NCBI RefSeq assembly: GCF_900157365.1 | Contig: NZ_FUEZ01000004.1 | Span: 731,066 to 795,065 of the forward strand | Reading direction: 5' to 3' | DNA: 64,000 nucleotides | Origin: Mycobacterium numidiamassiliense | GTDB lineage: Bacteria; Actinomycetota; Actinomycetes; Mycobacteriales; Mycobacteriaceae | Shown here: in pieces, positions 8,388 to 16,557 of the stretch | How the letters are laid out: every line of letters starts with the position of its first letter | How positions within the stretch are numbered: the stretch's first letter is position 1 | Made by a program: the position numbers and the translations under genes | The notes under the pieces: generated by a model | What the model saw: only the letters and a program-made list of their open reading frames with translations | The model's database searches: none | Told to the model about the DNA's origin: nothing

Positions 8388-9530
8388 ATGAAGCGACTAG
8401 TTTTCGAACCCGAACACGAACAGTTGCGGGAGACAACGCGTCAGTACATCGAGCAGGTGGTGGTGCCCCACGCGCAGAAGTGGGAATGCGAACGACTCGT
8501 CGACCGCGCCGCCTATCTGGAGGCTGGCAAGTACGGGCTGATTGGGTTCAATATGCCGGAAGAGTACGGCGGCGGGGGATCCGACGACTTTCGCTTTAAT
8601 GCCGTGATCGTGGAGGAGCTGGCCAAGTTCGGCTCGGTAACGCCGGCGCTGAATTTGCAAAACGACATCGTAGGGCCCTACCTGAAATCGCTTGCCAACC
8701 AGGAGCAGCAGGCTCGCTGGCTGCCTGGCTACATCACCGGTGAGATCATCGGCGCGATCGCGATGAGTGAGCCCGGGGCCGGCAGCGACCTGGCCGGCAT
8801 CCGCACCTCAGCCACGCGTGACGGTGATGATTGGATCCTCAACGGCTCCAAGACGTTCATCTCCGCAGGTTTTAACTCCGATCTGGTGATCGTGGTCGCC
8901 CGCACCGATCCCGACGCGGGTCACAAAGGGTTCTCGTTGCTGGCCGTCGAGCGCGGTATGGAGGGCTTCAGTCGCGGACGCAAGCTGGACAAGATGGGGC
9001 AGCACGCGCAGGACACCGCTGAATTGCACTTCGACAACGTGCGGGTACCGGGAGCCAATCTGATTGGCGAGCAAGATCGCGGGTTCTACCACCTGATGCA
9101 CAACCTGCCCTCGGAGCGGTTGTCCATCGCGATCGGCGCGGTCGCGGGCGCCCGTGAAACATGGCGGCAGACTTTGCAATACGCCAAGGACCGCAAGGCG
9201 TTCGGGCAGCCGATCGGCAGTTTCCAGCACAACCGATTTGTACTGGCCGAACTGGATACGGAGTTAGATATTGCCGAGCAGTACATCGACCGATGCTTGC
9301 GGGCCGTGGTAGACGACGAGCTGAGCGCGGTGCAGGCCGCGAAGGCGAAGTGGTGGTGCACCGAGCTGGCGAAGAAAGTTGTCGACGCCTGCGTGCAGCT
9401 GCATGGCGGCTACGGCTACATGAACGAGTACAAAGTGGCCAGGGATTACGTGGACACCCGGATTCAGACGATCTTCGGGGGGACCACCGAGATCATGAAA
9501 GACATCATCGGACGTGACTTGGGTCTGTAG
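8388..9530 (+). CDS. Acyl-CoA dehydrogenase, LCAD/IVD-like
   Basis: 380 residues, full length for the family. FAD-dependent alpha,beta-desaturation of an acyl-CoA is expected. Visible motifs: SEPGAGSDLAG (substrate/FAD loop), RKAFGQPIG.FQ, QLHGGYGYMNEY and IFGGTTEIMK at the C-terminus. The MCAD-type catalytic glutamate position before GT is glycine, but a Glu at about residue 243 (PSERLSIA) matches the long-chain/isovaleryl-CoA dehydrogenase type, so it should be active. Transcribed alone, divergent from the thiolase operon, with an operator-like palindrome at 8253-8268. It converges on the double-TetR gene. Confidence 0.9.
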   Translation: MKRLVFEPEHEQLRETTRQYIEQVVVPHAQKWECERLVDRAAYLEAGKYGLIGFNMPEEYGGGGSDDFRFNAVIVEELAKFGSVTPALNLQNDIVGPYLKSLANQEQQARWLPGYITGEIIGAIAMSEPGAGSDLAGIRTSATRDGDDWILNGSKTFISAGFNSDLVIVVARTDPDAGHKGFSLLAVERGMEGFSRGRKLDKMGQHAQDTAELHFDNVRVPGANLIGEQDRGFYHLMHNLPSERLSIAIGAVAGARETWRQTLQYAKDRKAFGQPIGSFQHNRFVLAELDTELDIAEQYIDRCLRAVVDDELSAVQAAKAKWWCTELAKKVVDACVQLHGGYGYMNEYKVARDYVDTRIQTIFGGTTEIMKDIIGRDLGL

Positions 9531-9655
9531 CGGGCAGTCATTTGCACGTCCTCCCGTTGCCTGCCGGGTAAGTGTCGGGAAGTTGGGCAACCACGGACAT
9601 GCTGGCCACTGACCACGACTGGAACGAGGACGGGGCCGGTGCGGGTGATTGCGGG

Positions 9656-10981
9656 TTAGACAGGTGTGGGCGAGCTCGATTGGCTGCGGTCCGCGGGGAT
9701 CTTAGTGACCCCATCGAATACCACCGTGGCGACCTGGCCTGCCAGATCTTCGGGGCTCAAAGCGCCGTCGGGTCGATACCACTCGACGGCCCAATTCAAA
9801 GCGCCGGTAAGCAACATGGTCGTGACCGACGGGTCAATGTTGGTTCTGATCTCACCGGAGGCCATGGCGTCCTCGAGGAGACCGCGCCAATATTCCAAGT
9901 AAGCCCGCTGATACTTGACGGTCTGGTCACGGACCTTGTCGGGGATTTGACCCAGGATGCGGACCAGTGCCGAGGTGTACATGGTGTTTCGCAGCACCGA
10001 CAGCAGGTGGGCCGTCAACGCGGTGGAGAACCGGTCCAGCGCGGTGGCATCGGCGGGCAGTGCGTCGACGCTGAGGCGGGCTAGATCGTCGGTGCGTTTC
10101 CAGGCGACCAGCACCATTTCGACCACAAGGTGCTCACGCGACCTGAAGTAGTAATACATGCTGCCGGTCTGGATACCAGAAGCTGCCGCCACATCGGCAA
10201 GCCGGGTGCCGGCGTAGCCCTTGTCCCGGAAGACCTTGGCGGCGGCGTCGAGGATTCGTTGGGCACCCTCGGCCTTGGTGTCGTCCTCCCGGCTCCGGCG
10301 AAGGACCTTCTCCTCGGCCACGGCGATGGCGGCGAGGTTCTTGTCGATCGACCGGTTCTCTTGCCGATGCACCGCGAGACCGTCGAGAAACAGTGAATCG
10401 ACCTGGGCTTTAAGCTCGGCCGTGGACATTCCGTCCCGGCGGGGGCGAAACCAATCGGGCACTGAGTTGATCGCGCCGAGCAGCAGCATCCGCAGCGCCG
10501 AACTGTTGAGGTCGGTGCGGAAGTCGCCCGAGGCATGGGCGCGGTTGACCAGCGAACGCCAGAACTCGCCGTACTCGCGCTGTTCGTGAAGCCGGCGTCT
10601 GCGGATTTCCTCGGGGACTTGGCCAATGATCCTGATCGTCGCGGCCGTATAGTCGCCAATCTCCAGAACACAGTCCAGGTGCGCAGAAATCGCCTCGCGG
10701 AGCCGGTCGAGGTCCGAGGCGTCGCCAGGTAGGGCGGCCACGCGTCGTCTGACGAAACCGCTGGTCCGTTCCTGGCCGACCCGCAGCACTTCTTCGACGA
10801 GTTCTTCTCGCGAGGGGAAGTGATAGTAGAGGCTGCCGGCCTGGGTATTGGCGGCCGCGGCGACATCAGATAAGCGGGTCCCCGCATAGCCTTTGTTGCG
10901 AAATATCAGGGCGGCGGAATCCAGAATACGTGCCCGGGTCGCCACGCCTTTCTTGCCGGGCCGCGGGCGTCCATTAGCCAT
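9656..10981 (-). CDS. Double-domain TetR regulator (two fused TetR units)
   Basis: 441 residues, about twice a normal TetR protein. Two complete TetR units lie head-to-tail: HTH 1 at about 18-62 (GYAGTRLSDVAAAANTQAGS, then YYHFPSREEL) and HTH 2 at about 243-287 (GYAGTRLADVAAASGIQTGS, then YYYFRSREHL). Their ligand domains also match each other (RIIGQVPEEIR / RILGQIPDKVR), so the gene arose by internal duplication. The M. tuberculosis repressor Mce3R has the same two-TetR architecture, but its halves are dissimilar and I do not claim orthology. A palindrome at 11158-11173 lies upstream, consistent with autoregulation and control of neighbouring operons. Confidence 0.92.
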   Translation of the reverse strand: MANGRPRPGKKGVATRARILDSAALIFRNKGYAGTRLSDVAAAANTQAGSLYYHFPSREELVEEVLRVGQERTSGFVRRRVAALPGDASDLDRLREAISAHLDCVLEIGDYTAATIRIIGQVPEEIRRRRLHEQREYGEFWRSLVNRAHASGDFRTDLNSSALRMLLLGAINSVPDWFRPRRDGMSTAELKAQVDSLFLDGLAVHRQENRSIDKNLAAIAVAEEKVLRRSREDDTKAEGAQRILDAAAKVFRDKGYAGTRLADVAAASGIQTGSMYYYFRSREHLVVEMVLVAWKRTDDLARLSVDALPADATALDRFSTALTAHLLSVLRNTMYTSALVRILGQIPDKVRDQTVKYQRAYLEYWRGLLEDAMASGEIRTNIDPSVTTMLLTGALNWAVEWYRPDGALSPEDLAGQVATVVFDGVTKIPADRSQSSSPTPV

Positions 10982-11157
10982 CAGTGCTCTCCGCGCTCCA
11001 GACTCTCTGAACCCAGCTCTCCAACATGGTTGTCGATTCTATGCGAGTTTTGGTCGATATACCCGATGGAGGGAGCGCGAGTGCCAGCACAGCGGGCGGG
11101 TTTCGAGCTGCGGTGATGGTTACCTGAGCGGATCGCCGGCCAAGAGCTCTCATTGAC

Positions 11158-11173
11158 TCTAATCTGGATTAGG
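11158..11173. promoter_or_regulatory. Palindromic operator TCTAA-N6-TTAGG in the TetR/CaiB divergent region
   Basis: TCTAATCTGGATTAGG lies between the double-TetR gene (start 10981, minus) and the CaiB operon (start 11224, plus). It contains the perfect inverted repeat CTAATC-TG-GATTAG and is followed by another TTAGA half-site at 11174-11178. It sits about 50 bases before the CaiB start, where a repressor would block transcription. Likely target of the adjacent regulator. Confidence 0.62.
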
Positions 11174-11223
11174 TTAGAATCTGGGCTGGGCGGGTCGTGC
11201 CGCCGGAAGGAGTGCCACGCGGC

Positions 11224-12462
11224 ATGATCAAACTGTTGGAGGGCATCCGTGTGCTCGAGTGCGCGATGTTGCCCACCGGCGACCAGACCAGCAGATTGCT
11301 CGGCGACCTCGGCGCGGATGTCATCAAAATTGAGCGGCCCGGGACAGGCGACTACCTTCGCGAACTGGGGGATCGCATCACCGACCAGAACAGCGTCTTT
11401 CACCTGTTCTGCAATCGCAACAAACGCAGCATCGAGTTGAATCTGCGCAGCGACGAGGGTCGCGCGATCTTCTTCGAGTTGCTCAACACTGCCGACATCT
11501 TCGTCGACGGGTTCGCGGGCGATGCGTGCGACAAGCTGGGCATCGGCTACCTGGCACAGCGCGATGTCAAACCCGACATCATCTACTGCCAGGCCAACGG
11601 CTTCGGGAAGCGGGGCAGCTACAGCCAAATCCCGGTGCACGGATACATGATGGGCGCCGTGGCCGGGCAGTCGCAGCTGCAGGTGTCCGAAGACGGCGTG
11701 GTCACCGAGGTCGTCAATCCGCAGGGTTTGTACTTCTCGGGTTCCATTGACGGGCCGCTGTCGACTGCGTTGTATGCCGCCCTGACTGCAGCCGCCGCGC
11801 TGCGCCACCGGGACCATACCGGGCAGGGTTGTTATATCGATGCCGCAGGAGCCGATGCGGTGCTGGCCAATCAAAGCCTCGATGCAGTGCTGGCGTGGAA
11901 TCGGGACCGCATCACCGATCGGCGCAACCCCCCGCCCCCTGTCGGACTGGATCCACGTCGGCGCCCAAAGTACACCTACTACCAAACCAAGGACGACAAG
12001 GTTGTGCTGCTGGCCGCCATTGAGCACAAGTTCTGGGACAACTTCTGCGGGGCGATCGACCGCGACGACTTACTGGACGCGCAGAACAAGACCTTCGCGG
12101 TTGACTTCGCTGACGGCGGCAAAGCCGACCTGCTCGACGAGCTGATCCCCATCTTCCGCTCCCGCACGGCCGCGGAATGGATGGACATCGCACGGATGTA
12201 CGACATCCCTTTGTGCCCGGCGAACTCCAAGACCGACACCCTGACCGACACACACTTGGCGGCCCGCGAAATTGTGCACCACTCGCAGCACCCGGTAGCT
12301 GGGCCTTACACCAGCACCGGCTGGCCGGCTCCGGTCGACGGTCAACCCTTCGAGACCAGCCGCCCAGCGCCCGCGCTGGGTGAACACACGGACGAAGTGC
12401 TCGCCGAGATCGGGTATAGCAGCGACCAAATAGCGGCGCTGCGCGACCGCGGAGTGGTGTGA
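11224..12462 (+). CDS. CaiB/BaiF family (type III) CoA-transferase
   Basis: 412 residues. Members move CoA between organic acids; the N-terminal LLEGIRVLECAMLPTGDQTSRLLGDLGADVIKIERPGTGDYLR and the later NRNKRSIELNLRSDEGR are hallmark blocks. An in-frame GTG exists at 11197, but that lies before the AAGGAG at 11207-11212; the ATG at 11224 follows it. First gene of a coupled operon (CoA-transferase, HMG-CoA-lyase-like, ACAD, two MaoC-fold genes, SDR) running to 16380, so it probably activates the acid that the following enzymes degrade. Control is likely through the palindrome at 11158. Confidence 0.9.
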   Translation: MIKLLEGIRVLECAMLPTGDQTSRLLGDLGADVIKIERPGTGDYLRELGDRITDQNSVFHLFCNRNKRSIELNLRSDEGRAIFFELLNTADIFVDGFAGDACDKLGIGYLAQRDVKPDIIYCQANGFGKRGSYSQIPVHGYMMGAVAGQSQLQVSEDGVVTEVVNPQGLYFSGSIDGPLSTALYAALTAAAALRHRDHTGQGCYIDAAGADAVLANQSLDAVLAWNRDRITDRRNPPPPVGLDPRRRPKYTYYQTKDDKVVLLAAIEHKFWDNFCGAIDRDDLLDAQNKTFAVDFADGGKADLLDELIPIFRSRTAAEWMDIARMYDIPLCPANSKTDTLTDTHLAAREIVHHSQHPVAGPYTSTGWPAPVDGQPFETSRPAPALGEHTDEVLAEIGYSSDQIAALRDRGVV

Positions 12463-13451
12463 GGCGCGCCATGGTGATGCGTATGCCCTGCCGTGTTCGG
12501 GCCACGGGTCTGCCCGAACGGGTGACCATTTATGAGGTTGGGCCCCGAGATGGCCTGCAAAACGAGAAGGGCGTCATCCCAACCGACGTCAAGGTCGAAT
12601 TCATTGAGCGGCTCGGTGTCGCCGGCCTGCAGACCATCGAGGCGGCGGGGTTCGTGCATCCGGGCCGGGTACCGCAACTCGCTGACGCCGAACGCGTCAT
12701 CGACGCCCTGGACCTCAACGCCGGCCAACGCTACCCAGTGTTAGTTCCCACCGTCAGCGGGCTGGACCGGGCCTTCAGCCGCGGCGTTCGCGATATCGCC
12801 GTTTTCGCCAGCGCGACCGAGACGTTCTCGCAGCGCAACCTCGGTCGCACCATTGACGAGTCGTTAGCGATGTTCGCCCCGGTGGTGACGCGGGCACGCG
12901 AGGCCGGCGCCAGTGTGCGCGGCTACGTGTCGATGTGTTGCGGGGATCCCTGGGAGGGGGTGGTGCCCATCGCGAAGGTTGTCGACGTCGCCACGCAGAT
13001 GATGGCGTTGGGCTGCACCGAGCTGGCGCTGGGCGACACGATCGGGGTCGGAACGCCCGGACAGGTCCGGGCGCTCATCGATGCGGTGGTGGCCGCGGGC
13101 ATCGACGTCGGGGCGATCGGCGTGCATTTTCATGACACCTACGGGCAGGCGCTGGCCAACGTCCTAGCGGCGTTGCAGTCGGGGGTGACCATCATCGACA
13201 GCTCGGCCGGCGGACTGGGTGGCTGCCCGTTCGCGGACAGTTCAGCGGGAAACCTGGCCACCGAGGATCTGGTGTGGATGTTGGAGGGTCTGGGCATCGA
13301 CACCGGAGTTGACCTGAGCGCAGTGGTCTCGATCAGCCTGTGGATGGCCGAGCACCTGGGCAGGCCGTGCGTATCGCGCACCGTGCGGGCGTTAGCCGGG
13401 TGTGCGGTGGATGCTCAAGTGGACTGTGAAACCGTGTCGGCCGCTCAGTGA
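12459..13451 (+). CDS. Hydroxymethylglutaryl-CoA lyase-like enzyme
   Basis: About 330 residues. A TIM-barrel DRE-type lyase expected to split a 3-hydroxy-3-methyl-acyl-CoA to acetyl-CoA and a keto acid or ketone. Visible active-site elements: EVGPRDGLQNE (catalytic Arg, metal Asp), HFHDTYGQ (metal histidines) and GLGGCPFA (catalytic Cys loop). The GTG at 12459 overlaps the CaiB stop; an ATG at 12471 is an alternative. Found with ACADs and a CoA-transferase, it points to a tertiary-alcohol or beta-methyl-branched intermediate, as in leucine or acyclic-terpene catabolism, though the exact substrate is unknown. Confidence 0.88.
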   Translation: MRRAMVMRMPCRVRATGLPERVTIYEVGPRDGLQNEKGVIPTDVKVEFIERLGVAGLQTIEAAGFVHPGRVPQLADAERVIDALDLNAGQRYPVLVPTVSGLDRAFSRGVRDIAVFASATETFSQRNLGRTIDESLAMFAPVVTRAREAGASVRGYVSMCCGDPWEGVVPIAKVVDVATQMMALGCTELALGDTIGVGTPGQVRALIDAVVAAGIDVGAIGVHFHDTYGQALANVLAALQSGVTIIDSSAGGLGGCPFADSSAGNLATEDLVWMLEGLGIDTGVDLSAVVSISLWMAEHLGRPCVSRTVRALAGCAVDAQVDCETVSAAQ

Positions 13452-14707
13452 GAAGCCTCGACGTCCCGCTGGAAGAGCTGCGGGCACAGCTGCGCGACTG
13501 GATCGTTGAAAACGCTCCCGCGGGGTTGACGGAGTTGATCGACTGGCGCCTTCGCGCTGACCTGCCCGGTTCGGTGAGCAGCCTGCAAAGCGAATCCGAA
13601 CTCGCCAGCGCCCACGGCCATCCTCTGTTCCAGGAGTGGGAGCGGCGCTGCGCCCAGGCGCGGCTGATCTGTCCAGCGTGGCCCATCGAGTACGGCGGAC
13701 GCGGCTGGGATGCGCCGCAGATGACGATGCTCGATGAGGAGTTCTATCGCGCGGGACTGCCACGCGTGGACCGGGTGCAGGGGGAGTCGATGGTCGGTCC
13801 CTCGATCATTCTGCACGGTACCGACGAACAAAAGGCGTACTACTTGCCGCGGATCCTCTCTGGGGAGCACCGCTACTGCCAGGGATTCTCCGAGCCTGGA
13901 TCGGGATCAGACTTGGCGTCGGTGCGGACCCGCGCGGTCGTGGATGGTGACCGCCTCTTGATCACCGGACAGAAGGTTTGGACCTCCCGCTTCACCACGG
14001 CAAACATGATTTTCGTGTTGTGCCGCACCGACCCGGCCGCCAAGAAGCATCGCGGACTGTCATATGCGATCACCGAGTTCACCCCCGGGCGCAACGGGAT
14101 CGAGGTTCGCCCGATCCGGCAGATCACCGGCGCCGAGGAGTTCGCCGAAGTCTTCTTCGACGGCACCGTGGCTCCACTGTCCGGGGTGATCGGCGGCCTG
14201 GGGCGCGGCTGGCAGGTCGTGCAGTCCACCCTGGGTTTCGAACGTGGCGGCGCCGGACGCGCGACCACTATGGTCCTGCAGGCCCGCGAACGCGAACTTG
14301 ACCAACTGGTGGAGCTGGCCCGAGAGCGGGGGCGGCATCGTGACCCGGCGGTGCGCCGGGAGCTGGCCTGGGCGAAGACTCAGGTCACCATCATGCGCAG
14401 CAGCTGGCAGCGAACCGTGGCAGAGGTCGCTGCCGGAGACCAACCCGGCCCCCAGATGTCGACGTGGAAGCTGGCCTGGAGCGAATACCACTTGCGGCTC
14501 GGGGCGCTTGCCCTCGAAATCGCCGGTCCGGCCGCGATGGTGCGCCCGGCGGGCCCGGGTTACGCCGTCGACTCCTGGCAGGACACCTTCCTGGTCGCGC
14601 ATTCCGGCACGATTTACGCTGGCACCAGTGAAGTGCAGCGCAACATCATCGGCGAGAACCTTCTGGGGCTGCCCCGCGAGCCCCGAGTGCCGGATGGGCA
14701 GCAGTGA
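13448..14707 (+). CDS. Acyl-CoA dehydrogenase (FadE family)
   Basis: 419 residues. An extended N-terminal helix region (1-75) precedes the ACAD core: SEPGSGSDLASVRTRA, GQKVWTSRF, RQITG..EFAEVFFDG and the C-terminal IYAGTSEVQRNIIGENLLGLPREPR. This organisation is seen in mycobacterial FadE subunits that work as heteromers with a shorter ACAD lacking the GTSE motif. The ACAD encoded at 24699-25823 is such a shorter protein, now 10 kb away because of the intervening block; pairing is inference. GTG start overlaps the preceding stop (GTGA). Confidence 0.88.
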   Translation: MRSLDVPLEELRAQLRDWIVENAPAGLTELIDWRLRADLPGSVSSLQSESELASAHGHPLFQEWERRCAQARLICPAWPIEYGGRGWDAPQMTMLDEEFYRAGLPRVDRVQGESMVGPSIILHGTDEQKAYYLPRILSGEHRYCQGFSEPGSGSDLASVRTRAVVDGDRLLITGQKVWTSRFTTANMIFVLCRTDPAAKKHRGLSYAITEFTPGRNGIEVRPIRQITGAEEFAEVFFDGTVAPLSGVIGGLGRGWQVVQSTLGFERGGAGRATTMVLQARERELDQLVELARERGRHRDPAVRRELAWAKTQVTIMRSSWQRTVAEVAAGDQPGPQMSTWKLAWSEYHLRLGALALEIAGPAAMVRPAGPGYAVDSWQDTFLVAHSGTIYAGTSEVQRNIIGENLLGLPREPRVPDGQQ

Positions 14708-15219
14708 TGCCCGCCGAATCGCCGGCACCAGAACCAGCTGCGGGCACCTTCCGCTTTCCCGTGGAACGCGGGCACATCCTGATGTTCGCCCGGGCGCTGG
14801 GTGATGACAACCCGATCTACTTCGACGAGGACCACGACGACCCCCGCCGACGTGGCGGGGTGGTCGCGCCACCGACGTTCGTGGCCGCCGCGGCGCAGTT
14901 CGACCCTGAGTGGCCTTATCGTCCGCGGCCCGGCGTTGAGTGGAACGGCTCGGGCCGCGGACCGGGGTTTGCCCCCGCCTCGTCGGGGGGCGGAACCAGC
15001 TTGCATGCCGAGCAACACTACGAATTTCACGTCCCGTTGCATCCTGGCGACGTCTTGACTGTCTCTCGCGAGGCGGGCAAAACCTGGGCGAAGCACAGTG
15101 CACGCGGCGGGGCATTGCGGTTCTCCGAGGAGATCACCCGGTTCGTCAACCAGCGTGGAGAGCTCGCCGTGATCGCCCGGCGGGTGCGGGTGATCACCGA
15201 GCGGGCGGTGGCGCCGTGA
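14707..15219 (+). CDS. MaoC-like protein, FAS1-type N-terminal hotdog half
   Basis: 170 residues. Hotdog-fold protein resembling the N-terminal, non-catalytic half of two-domain enoyl-CoA hydratases: FPVERGHILMFARALGDDNPIYFDEDHDD, then GGGTSLHAEQHYEFHVPLHPGDVLTV. Such subunits pair with a MaoC half to form one hydratase. ATG at 14707 overlaps the ACAD stop (TGATG); a GTG one codon earlier is possible. The next gene is the matching catalytic half. A paralogous pair lies at 44431-45302. Confidence 0.85.
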   Translation: MPAESPAPEPAAGTFRFPVERGHILMFARALGDDNPIYFDEDHDDPRRRGGVVAPPTFVAAAAQFDPEWPYRPRPGVEWNGSGRGPGFAPASSGGGTSLHAEQHYEFHVPLHPGDVLTVSREAGKTWAKHSARGGALRFSEEITRFVNQRGELAVIARRVRVITERAVAP

Positions 15220-15644
15220 AGCTCGTCGAATTGTCGGTCGGGGACCGGTATGAGGCAACGGTGGTGCAGGAGCTGTCCCGAACTCAGATCGTGATGTACG
15301 CCGGCGCCTCGGGTGATTACAACCCGCTGCACACCGACGAGGTGTACGCCTCGACGGTGGCTGGCTACCCCAGCGTCATCGCCCACGGACAGCTCACTAT
15401 GGGGCTCACGGCGAAGGTAATCACCGGGTGGATCGACGATGGGGAGCTCAGCGGGTTCGGGGTGCGCTTCAAGCACCAGGTCTGGCCCGGTGACACGCTG
15501 ACCGCGAATGCCACCGTCAGCGCGATCGAGGACCAAGACGGGTCCCGCATGGTGGAGCTGGAGGTGTCGACGGTCAATCAGCACGGTGAGCCCGTGATGA
15601 CCGGTTACGCCCGGCTGTGGGGAGAGGGCGTGGCGGATGAATGA
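15216..15644 (+). CDS. MaoC-like (R)-specific enoyl-CoA hydratase half
   Basis: 142 residues. It contains the hydratase motif AGASGDYNPLHTDE with the catalytic Asp and His, then GYPSVIAHGQLTMGL and HQVWPGDTLTA. With the preceding gene it should form a heteromeric enoyl-CoA hydratase acting on the product of the neighbouring ACAD. GTG start overlaps the previous stop (GTGA), and its own stop overlaps the SDR start. A decayed tail similar to this protein (HVMVGYTRL) is found at 24583-24684, on the far side of the 16.4-24.7 kb block. Confidence 0.87.
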   Translation: MKLVELSVGDRYEATVVQELSRTQIVMYAGASGDYNPLHTDEVYASTVAGYPSVIAHGQLTMGLTAKVITGWIDDGELSGFGVRFKHQVWPGDTLTANATVSAIEDQDGSRMVELEVSTVNQHGEPVMTGYARLWGEGVADE

Positions 15645-16380
15645 ACGATCGGCTCTGGTCGCTGGCGGCAGCGGTGGTATTGGATCGGTGATCTGCCGGG
15701 CGCTGGCCCGGGATGGATTCGATGTCGCGCTGACCTACCGACACGACGTCCAGGCCGCCGAACGCGCAGCTGAGGCCGTGCGCGATGTTGGCGCGAAGGC
15801 GTGGGTGCATCAGCTCGACCTCACAGACGCCGACGCCGCGGCCGCCTTGGTTCGCAGTGTGCCGAGGCTGGACACCGTCATCTATGCCGCCGGGCCGTCC
15901 ATCCCGATGGGTTACACCGCCCAGATCACGTCGCAGCAGTTCGCCTATCAGCTCTGGGCAGACGCCGCGGCATGCTTTAACCTGCTGCAACCTGCGATCG
16001 AGCGGCTGCGGGCTAGCCGGGGTTCGATCGTTGCCCTCGTGACGACGGCGTTGCTGCGCTATGCCACCCGGGATCTGCTGTCGGCGGCACCCAAGGCCGC
16101 CGTCGAGCAATTGGTGCGGGCCATTGCTGCCGAGGAAGCCAAGAATGGTGTGCGCGCCAACTGCGTGGGCGTGGGGGTGATCGCGGCCGGGCTGCTGGAC
16201 GACCTGATCGACAGCGGCGACTACCACGAACACGCACTAGAGGCGGCGCGGCGGGCCATTCCGATGCGGCGATTCGGCTCGCCCGAGGAACTCGCCGACG
16301 TGGTGGCCTTTTTGGCCGGGCCCCGCTCGGCCTACGTCACCGGGCAGACCCTGCGCGTCGACGGCGGATACTCCATCTGA
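15637..16380 (+). CDS. Short-chain dehydrogenase/reductase (3-hydroxyacyl-CoA type likely)
   Basis: 247 residues. Classical SDR: ALVAGGSGGIGSVI for NAD(P) binding and a FabG-like C-terminus (GSPEELADVVAFLAGPRSAYVTGQTLRVDGGYSI). The usual catalytic YxxxK is hard to place: the region reads LLRYATRDLLSAAPKAAVEQL, so the Tyr/Lys spacing looks non-standard. Last gene of the operon beginning at 11224, and it fits the step after the MaoC hydratase. Its final 24 bases belong to a diverged direct repeat shared with 24661-24684, the edge of the accessory block. Confidence 0.83.
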   Translation: MNERSALVAGGSGGIGSVICRALARDGFDVALTYRHDVQAAERAAEAVRDVGAKAWVHQLDLTDADAAAALVRSVPRLDTVIYAAGPSIPMGYTAQITSQQFAYQLWADAAACFNLLQPAIERLRASRGSIVALVTTALLRYATRDLLSAAPKAAVEQLVRAIAAEEAKNGVRANCVGVGVIAAGLLDDLIDSGDYHEHALEAARRAIPMRRFGSPEELADVVAFLAGPRSAYVTGQTLRVDGGYSI

Positions 16381-16487
16381 CTCAGCAGCTCAGTCCACCC
16401 GTTCATCGAGTCAGTCGCTGAATCGTGGTGGCAACCGACGCCCAGCAATGCCTCGCGGACCTTGCTCGGTTTCGGATGCAGCGCCGA
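16357..16487. repeat. Left copy of a diverged direct repeat flanking the 16.4-24.7 kb block
   Basis: From GTCGACGGCGGAT in the SDR tail through about 16487, this aligns with 24661-24793 in the same orientation (roughly 70-75 percent identical over the first 53 bases by eye, with shared blocks CTGACTCA, GTTCATCGA and CAGCAATGCCTCG). In the right copy the outer part encodes the C-terminus of an intact ACAD on the minus strand; here that ACAD part is decayed and headless. Confidence 0.7.
16395..16487 (-). pseudogene. Decayed fragment of an acyl-CoA dehydrogenase C-terminus
   Basis: On the minus strand this matches the last roughly 30 codons of the ACAD at 24699-25823, including the segment read on the plus strand as CAGCAATGCCTCG. 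Small indels break the frame and no upstream coding sequence remains. The rest of 16380-16557 holds no gene. It is a relic of an ACAD that once followed this SDR in convergent orientation. Confidence 0.6.
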
Positions 16488-16557
16488 ATTTCATACCGAG
16501 ACCCCTCGCATACGAAAGGCGGTCCCGCAACTCCGCCTTACGGGCTGATAGCACAGG

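Noticed and set aside
10081..10887. 268-codon minus-strand frame overlapping the double-TetR gene
   Set aside because: Composition is Ser/Arg/Pro noise, with no motif, and it is a frame-shifted shadow of a well-supported regulator.
9656..10981. Calling the double-TetR gene mce3R
   Set aside because: Only the two-domain architecture matches what I remember of Mce3R; the sequence of the halves is different and the mce operon is 45 kb away, so orthology is not supported.
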